From: Varanus komodoensis
Lineage: Eukaryota > Chordata > Lepidosauria > Squamata > Varanidae
NCBI RefSeq assembly: GCF_004798865.1
Contig: NW_025336114.1
Span: forward strand, 3,461,160 to 3,525,159
DNA length: 64,000 nucleotides
Direction: 5' to 3'
The translations under genes and the position numbers were made by a program. The notes under the pieces were generated by a model that saw only the letters and a list, made by a program, of their open reading frames with translations, did not search any database and was not told the DNA's origin. Positions 57,831 to 64,000 of the stretch are shown here, piece by piece (within the stretch, counting starts at the first letter, position 1; each line of letters starts with the position of its first letter).

Positions 57831-58350
57831 AGTGACAGATCATCACACTTGACTGTTGGACATTTTAGAGTATCAAGTATGAGCATCACAGGAAGTTGAT
57901 GATGCTGGGTCAAATCAACACCCCAGAGCTGTTAAACTGGTCTTTTATAGCATGAACAAGCAGAAAGTAGCAGAATTGACTAGTATATCATTGGCTTATT
58001 TTCAGTAGATCAACAAGGATGCCTAGTTCCCACTTATTCAACAATAGCAGTGGTGGTCTCATGGAGAACAACCAGCACTTTGGCCTGTGACCTTTAGCAA
58101 ACCAGCAGCCACTGCAATTGGTGATATAGTAGTGTGATGGATTCCTGTAGGTGGTTCCAGTTAGCAACTGAGCAAGCATATTGTATTCTCTACTAACGGA
58201 ACTTGTAGGAAGTCTTGAAAGGCCAGGGTTGAAGCATTGAAGCAGTCCAGCAAAGGATGTTACTACCTCAAGTGTAGCTAGGTTGTCTCACCCCAGAAGA
58301 GGTTGCAGCTGGTAAACCAGCCTTAGCTGGAGAAAGACGTTGATCATTGC

Positions 58351-58646
58351 AGCCCACTGTTGCTTATTCAAGCTATGACATTTTGTGGTTTATGCCAGGT
58401 AGCTTTTGAATATTCACGCTATGATTACAGCTTGCCATGTCATGCAAATCCTGTGAGGGTGGGTTGTTGTTTGTTGTGGTTAACGAACTGCTCACAACCC
58501 TAAATCAGCCCATGGATTCTGGCTGGTTAACCACACCAACAACCCACCCTTGCAAAATGTGAATGACCCAACAAGCTGCAGTTGTGGCTTGAATTGTTCA
58601 AATGACCATCCGCTGGTGCTATGATTTTAATAATCAATGGTGGGCT
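58351..58646. mobile_element. Palindromic MITE in SLA2 intron 4
   Basis: A 296-bp near-palindrome. The left start 'agcccactgttgcttatt' corresponds to the complement of the right end ('agcccaccattgattatt'). The arms continue inward to the best-paired segment 'gggtgggttgttg ... gtggttaac' facing 'gttaaccacaccaacaaccc'. The single-stranded form could fold into a long hairpin. The transposon superfamily is unknown (hAT-like non-autonomous elements often look like this). Confidence 0.7.
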
Positions 58647-58814
58647 CCTTAATTATGCAAAAGGACCATTGTGTGCTATTAGAAGTCCCCTTTCTTATGC
58701 TGAGAACTCCAGTGCCTGTGAGTAACTGCATGCCATGGCAAAGAGTGATTTGGGCTTGGCTTGTTTCCTAGCTGCTGGCTGTGCTGCTCAGTTTTGTTTT
58801 CTTGTCACAACCAG

Positions 58815-58964
58815 GTGGTTACTCCTTATCTGTCAGGCACACAAATTTTGCATCTCCAGATTCTGTGAAACACTATCGCATTAACTGCCTGGATAATAGC
58901 TGGCTTTATATCTCTCCACGCCTCACCTTCTCAAGTATGCAGGAGCTTGTGGATTTCTATTCTG
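58815..58964 (+). CDS. SLA2: SLA2 coding exon 5 (residues 133-183, SH2 second half)
   Basis: Encodes GYSLSVRHTNFASPDSVKHY, then RINCLDNSWLYISPRLTFSS and MQELVDFYS. The HYRI core and YISPRLTF are SLAP-family signatures. Acceptor 'cacaaccag', donor 'tctg|gtaact'. Confidence 0.95.
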
Positions 58965-59289
58965 GTAACTTTTTACTTTTTTTCAATTTTGGTTTTATAA
59001 AAGAAAAAGCCTCTTTTGTTCCTGCTTGTGGCTGCCTCCAGTAGTCACAAATAGGGGGAAAAAGTCTCATCTTTAATGGCTGAGTCAGTAGCAGAATCTT
59101 GGTTTTCTTTTTTAAAAGGTGGGGCAGAGAAAATATATATATTGCAAATACTTCATTTTGGAGGCTTTCAGTGAAAAGAGCTACTGCAGAAATTAATGAC
59201 TGGTATCTACTCTTAAGAAAAAAATGTGCACTTAAAATGCATCATTTGGCTTCATAAATATACATCAGTTGAAACAATCATTTGATTCT

Positions 59290-59710
59290 GGTGGCCAGCA
59301 GGAAAAACTTCTAGGGCTGGAGCAACTCCTGTATCAGGAAAGGTTACAGCATCTGGGATTGTTTGGTTTAAAGAAAAGACAAGTAACCAGGGGCATGACA
59401 GAGGTGGGTAAAATCATGCATGGTGTAGAGAAAATGGAACCCATGAGGCTAATTGGTAGGTGATCCAGGACAGGTAAAAGGATGTAGTACTACGTACAGT
59501 GCATAGTTGAACAATGGTATTCACGACCACAAGATGAAGCAGTGGCCAACAGCCTGGATGACTGTAAAAGGGGTTTGGACAAATTTATGGAGAAGGTTAC
59601 TGATAGCTACTTAGTTGATATTGCTGCTCCAGCTCTGGAGTCTGTATCCTTATTTACATACTGAAGTTCCATGGCAACATGGCTGGGAAAGTGCTGCTAG
59701 ACTCATGGCC
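59290..59710 (+). mobile_element. CR1 LINE 3' fragment, forward
   Basis: Forward-strand end of a CR1: GLEQLLYQERLQHLGLFGLK, followed by the non-coding part 'gatgactgtaaaaggggttt' and 'ttggacaaatttatggagaa'. It is truncated on the left and abuts an L2 on the right. Confidence 0.82.
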
Positions 59711-61340
59711 TACTTATTTTATTTTTATACTGCTCAATAGCCAAGGCTCTCTGGACAGTTAACAAAAGTTTAAAAAATTAAAACACACAAATACTGTATA
59801 TGAGATAAATTTAGCATAAAGCAACAAAACACAATAGGAACTGAATCAGCATAGAAACACTGAAGATGTACAGAATAAAATGCAATAGTAAAATGATTAT
59901 TGCAATAGAACAAAATGCAATATCAAATGAATATTTTAAAATTATACTGTTAAAATGCTGGGAGAATAAAAAGGTCTTCACCAGGGGCTTTAAATAATAC
60001 CAAGTGCTAGGAACACCTCTTTGGGGAGCTCAGTCCACAACCAGTGTGCCACAACTGAAAAGGCCTTGCGTCTGGTGGCCACCTGCCTCACTTCCTTTGG
60101 AAGGAGCTCCTGGAGAAGGAATTCCAAGGATGACCGAGGGTCCAGATTGGTACACATGGGATGAGGCGATGTGCCCCAAGCCAATTAGGAATTTGAACGT
60201 TAGTACTAGCATTTTGAATTGGACCTGGACTTCAACTGGCAGCCAGTGTATCTGGAAAAGGGCTAGCATAATACGTTCCTGTGAGCAAGTCCCCGTTAAC
60301 AGTCTTACTGCCCTGTTCTGGATCAGTTGACATTTCCAGACCATTTAGAAAGGTAGTCTCATGTACAGCACATTGTAGTAATCCACTCTGTGATGCTGAG
60401 CTATAGAAGTTTCTCTCTGATCTAGGCCTTGTACTGAGCGACAGAGTCCACATGTGTGATGCGCAGTGATCACAACCAAGAGCAAGAGGTTACCAGAGCA
60501 TGGATAATTGTAGCTAGGCTCTCTCTGTGCAGGTAGGGTGGTAGTCAGTCTATCAGCTTAAACTGTTGCAAGGTGCTCCATTCCACTGAGTTTCCTTGTG
60601 CCCCAAGTGACAACTCTGGGCCCAGGAGCATCCCTAAACGTCAAACCTTGTCCTTTGTGGGGAGTGCAACCCCATCCAGAAGAAGCTGAAAATCACTCAA
60701 CTGGACAAATGAACCACCCACTAATAGCACCTTGGACTTGTCTGTTTGTGAGAACTCATCCAATCTATTCCCAAGTTCAGACACAAATTCAGAACAGCCA
60801 CTGCCTTACCTAGGTTTGATGAAAAACAGAAGTAGGACCAAGCATCATCTTCATATTGGGGGTACCTTAATATCTCCACATAACTTCCCCCACCAGTTTC
60901 ATGTCAACGTTAAATAGCATAGGGGATAAAATAGAACCCTGTGCTGCCCCATGACATAACTGCCAAGGCACAGAAAAATCCCCCAGCACCACCTTCAGCA
61001 ATCAGTTGGTCAAATAGGAGTGGAATCACTGCAATGCCTCCTATTCCTAGTCCAGCCAGTCTATCTAGGATACCATGGCTGATTTCAAATTAAATTGCTG
61101 ATAGGTCCAGAAGCATCAACAGGGGCACACCCTCCCTGTCTTTCTCCCTGCAAAGGTCATCTCACAGGGCAGCCAAGGAAGAATTTGTACCAAAACCAGA
61201 CCTGAAGCCTGCTTCAAATGTATCTAGATGGTCAGTTTCATCTAAGAGTGTCTGGAACTGTTCAGACGTTACCTGTTCAAGCAACTTGCCCAGGAAGAGA
61301 ATGTTGACCACTGGCCTATAGTTATTAACGTCCTCTGCTT
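59705..61340 (-). mobile_element. L2-type LINE, reverse, long fragment
   Basis: The minus strand encodes the L2 RT C-terminal half: QNRAVRLLTGTCSQERIMLA, LFQIHWLPVEVQVQFKMLVL and RKAFSVVAHWLWTELPKEVF, with the 3' UTR at the left ('ataaaaaggtcttcaccagg'). The motif A area near 61090-61150 is decayed. Many stops. It sits in SLA2 intron 5. Confidence 0.9.
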
Positions 61341-61344
61341 GTTG

Positions 61345-61986
61345 GCTTCCAATGGGCAGCCGTTTGTTCGTTCACTATGTTGTGAACAAATGGTGGTCTA
61401 GAGGGCTCTTTCATCTGATCCAACATGACTGTTCTTATGTACCCTACTATAAATTTGAATGTTCAAAAAGCCCCCATTGAACAGTGTTTCAGTGCTAGGA
61501 CTAAAATTAATGAGCTGAAAGGGAGGGCTGCTTCTAATACATATGGCTACATCCACCGCCTCCCATTTACTGCAAAACCTTGTTGGACAACAAAGCAGAT
61601 TCTTCTTGGCCTCTAGAACTGATGGTTGGCTAACCAGTCTGTCAAAAAAATCTATGGCTTACTGGTTTTCATTCAGTAGCTGGGCCTGAAGCTACACTTA
61701 GTGAAAGCAGTTTTGGGATGTATCTACTGCTATTCCTGCCAAATTGTCCCTGGAACTGTGACAAAAGTCCCTGAGTAGGTTTAGCCTGCATTCTGTTTCT
61801 TGATCATGCTACTGGGGGTGGGGGGGATATTGGGAGCTGGCATCTTTGTAAGGAGATGCTTCCACCAATATATTTAAGTAGCATTCATGTCACAGAAAAA
61901 CTGGCCCAATTGTGTGACTGTCAGTGCAGCTTTTCTCTCTTTCAGTGGATACTGAAAGCCCACTTTATTCTCATCCTGCTTCATAG
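61345..61986 (+). other. SLA2 intron 5, right end
   Basis: Unassigned sequence before SLA2 coding exon 6; an ORF at 61425-61616 is not supported by any similarity. Confidence 0.5.
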
Positions 61987-62116
61987 AAACTGGAGAAGGC
62001 TTGTGTTGCTGCTTAAGAGAGTCATGTTTGATTCAAGGATCTACTTCAGGCTTCCTCCACAACGTTTCAAAACCAGTGGAAATAAAGCCAGTTCTAAACT
62101 GGCAGGAAATTAACAG
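61987..62116 (+). CDS. SLA2: SLA2 coding exon 6 (residues 183-226, end of SH2 and tail)
   Basis: Encodes TGEGLCCCLRESCLIQGSTS and GFLHNVSKPVEIKPVLNWQEIN, aligned with LADDICCLLKEPCVLQRAGP and the VTVQRTPLNWKELD region of human. The tail is more diverged than SH2. Acceptor 'ctgcttcatag', donor 'aacag|gtattt'; the exon leaves phase 2 for a last exon outside the window. Confidence 0.85.
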
Positions 62117-64000
62117 GTATTTATTATAACAATATCCAACTTTTATTAATAATGGAACTCATATAGTGCAGTCACTTAGCTGAATATTGCACAATCATGC
62201 ACTTCAGAAAACTGCCAAATGTATGCTATTTGTAGATTAATATAAAGTGATCCTGTTCATATCTTGGGCATACAATATTGCCATGCACAGCTGACTGGAA
62301 GTATGTTTGAGCAGGATTTAACATGCAGTGATCTATATATCAAACAAGACAACACAACTCATTTCATTAAAAGGCTAAGATAGTCTTTCATTATATCAAA
62401 CATCTAAAATTAAGATTGTTCATTTGTGTGTCCACCACTATCTGAAAGAATGCGGTCTACGTAAGATTGCATAGGTTCAGAGAAATCAAATAGAAATGTG
62501 GACAAATGTTGCTAAGAATGATCTTTTTAATTTAAATAAGTTAGCTTCAGGTGATCAAATCTAATTGCTGGTACATTCTCTCTTGTAAAAGACCACAAGG
62601 ACTAGAACTGTTTATCCATGAACATGCCTACATCAAATTCTTAACCTTGTTTCATTGTTCTAACTTATCTTGGTGTATTTTATGGACTCTGCTCTTATCT
62701 TGCACAAGTTACTGTGTGTCATTCATTGCCATTGAGGTTTACTTTCGTAAATAATGTGCAATACCACAAGCCCCCAAGAAAATGAGAACAATGTATCAGT
62801 TCACAAATGTGTTCAGTGGGATGTTTTTTATGAAAAGGGATTAAGTTTGTTCTACTAGACTCATGAACTATGTATGCACTGTTCCAATATCTCAAAGTGA
62901 TCATATGTGTTCATCTACAAAAAAAATTTAATTTGGTGTTAGGAAAATTTGGCGTTTGATGTTAGGAAATGCACAACTAGGCAGATATGCCACTATATGC
63001 TAAAAGCAGCATACTAAGGATTCCCAGCCTGTCTCCCATCTAGACCGAACATGCTTCAGCTCAGCAAGACCAGTATATTATAAACCTTTAAGACGATGCT
63101 GTGGAAGAAGTTCCTTGCAGCTGTAGAGGTCAATGCTATGTATGCCACGTTATTCAGTTGTGGTCTCTAAGCCATTAATGATGGCAGGAATAGGCACACT
63201 TAATCCTAGTTTTATGGAAGTACTTCTACTGCAAGAGAACTGCCATTTCTCACTTGCTAACAGGGACTGGGAAATGTGATCATTTTAATTAAATGCATTG
63301 TAAGATAAAGTTTATTTCCCCTGCTGCTCTTTTTATTTTTATAGAATATTTATAGAATAACTATAATAAAGTTGCAATCAGCCCCCAAAATCTATCCATC
63401 AACGCACCATTAAATGTAACACAAAAGAAATCCTTAATCTATACAACAAATCCTCCAATCCCTTCAGAACCTCTGCAGCTTTATTTTTTCTTAACACCTC
63501 ATATCCAGTTATCATGCTGCACATTCCTCTAACCACTTTCTAAACAGCATATTCCACCAGTCCATTTCTCCATTCTTCAGTTGTTGGGGGCTCCGGTGAT
63601 CTCCGTCTAGAATCAGCTACAATTTTAACTCTGACATATTCCCTAAAAGGCTTTCTGACAGTACTCATGAAAAACTGCTGTAATTCTCTTAAAAGAAAAA
63701 ATTAATGGATTAATATTGAGAATATCTTCATTTTGTCTCTAAAACTCAGTCTGAGCAGCTCAGACAAGTATTTCTTTTCAAATCTGTCATCAACTTTCCG
63801 GCATCCAATTCAGATTCCATCTCACTTTAATTTTTCTCTTTTGTTCTCTGCTCCTCTTCACTTCCACCTTTCACATTTCTTCATACCTATAAGTAAACTA
63901 CAATTTGACAGTACAGCTTAAAGCAGAAGTTAGGGGAGGAGAGTCAAGAAAGAAGGAAAGAAAAAAAAAGATGGGGATGGGGGAAGAGAAAGAAAAAAAA
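62117..64000 (+). other. Region after SLA2 exon 6
   Basis: No SLA2 terminal exon recognised: I looked for an EGLRESLSFYIS-like coding block and saw none. About 63330-63920 may be a decayed LINE in reverse, low confidence. The window ends in purine-rich low-complexity sequence (from about 63930). Confidence 0.5.

Larger units (their letters stand above)
54603..64000 (+). other. SLA2: SLA2 gene, 5' part through coding exon 6
   Basis: Src-like adaptor 2 (SLAP-2), a negative regulator of T- and B-cell receptor signalling that recruits the E3 ligase Cbl through its C-terminal tail and binds phosphotyrosine proteins such as ZAP-70 through SH2. It has SH3 and SH2 modules like Src kinases but no kinase domain. 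Six coding exons joined in phase give 225 residues, against about 223 at the same point of the 261-residue human protein. The final exon, coding for the rest of the Cbl-binding tail, was not found before the window ends. The order N-myristoylation signal, SH3 (about 38-98), SH2 (about 99-190), tail is intact. Confidence 0.93.

Overview
The window looks like euchromatic DNA from a squamate reptile (lizard or snake). The species cannot be fixed from sequence alone. The evidence is an intron-rich vertebrate gene pair embedded in a typical squamate repeat mix: BovB (RTE) LINEs, several CR1 and L2 LINEs, a squamate-type L1, tRNA-derived SINEs, a pogo/Tigger-like MITE and two DIRS-type tyrosine-recombinase retrotransposons.

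Two host genes lie on the + strand. NDRG3 runs from a 5' UTR/first coding exon at 2543-2646 to a stop codon at 38037-38039, with sixteen coding exons. All exon phases fit and give a 387-residue protein, or 374 residues if a 39-nt cassette exon is skipped. A long 3' UTR appears to end just past paired AATAAA signals at 40734-40750. About 14 kb downstream SLA2 (Src-like adaptor 2, SLAP-2) begins: start codon at 54672, then six coding exons to 62116, covering the N-terminus, SH3, SH2 and part of the C-terminal tail. The last coding exon was not seen and probably lies beyond the window. The order NDRG3 then SLA2 on one strand matches the mammalian arrangement as I recall it (human 20q11).

Layout: 1-1895 is a BovB LINE; 1994-2332 a MITE; 2543-40770 NDRG3. 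Its third intron (about 20.7 kb) holds two CR1 copies, DIRS element A (13282-19072), a long CR1 (about 20238-23110) and an L1 insertion with perfect 17-bp target-site duplications (23958-24586). Later introns hold L2 and SINE pieces, an inverted BovB (31636-32424) and copies of an unnamed repeat family (29950-34430). The intergenic region holds an L2 fragment, SINEs and DIRS element B (46425-53384), into which three other elements have inserted (two L2 pieces and one probable solo LTR). SLA2 introns contain a palindromic MITE (58351-58646), a CR1 fragment and a long L2.

Most notable: (1) the SLA2 SH3 domain has Leu-Arg where the family has the ligand-binding Trp-Trp pair; (2) NDRG3 carries a 39-nt exon resembling the alternative exon of its paralogue NDRG4; (3) NDRG3 has a GC-AG intron; (4) both DIRS copies show the inverted termini and internal complementary region of their family; (5) a repeat family I cannot name occurs in three copies, one split by an L2 insertion. 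I saw no CRISPR array, no stand-alone tRNA or rRNA gene, and no convincing new gene system.
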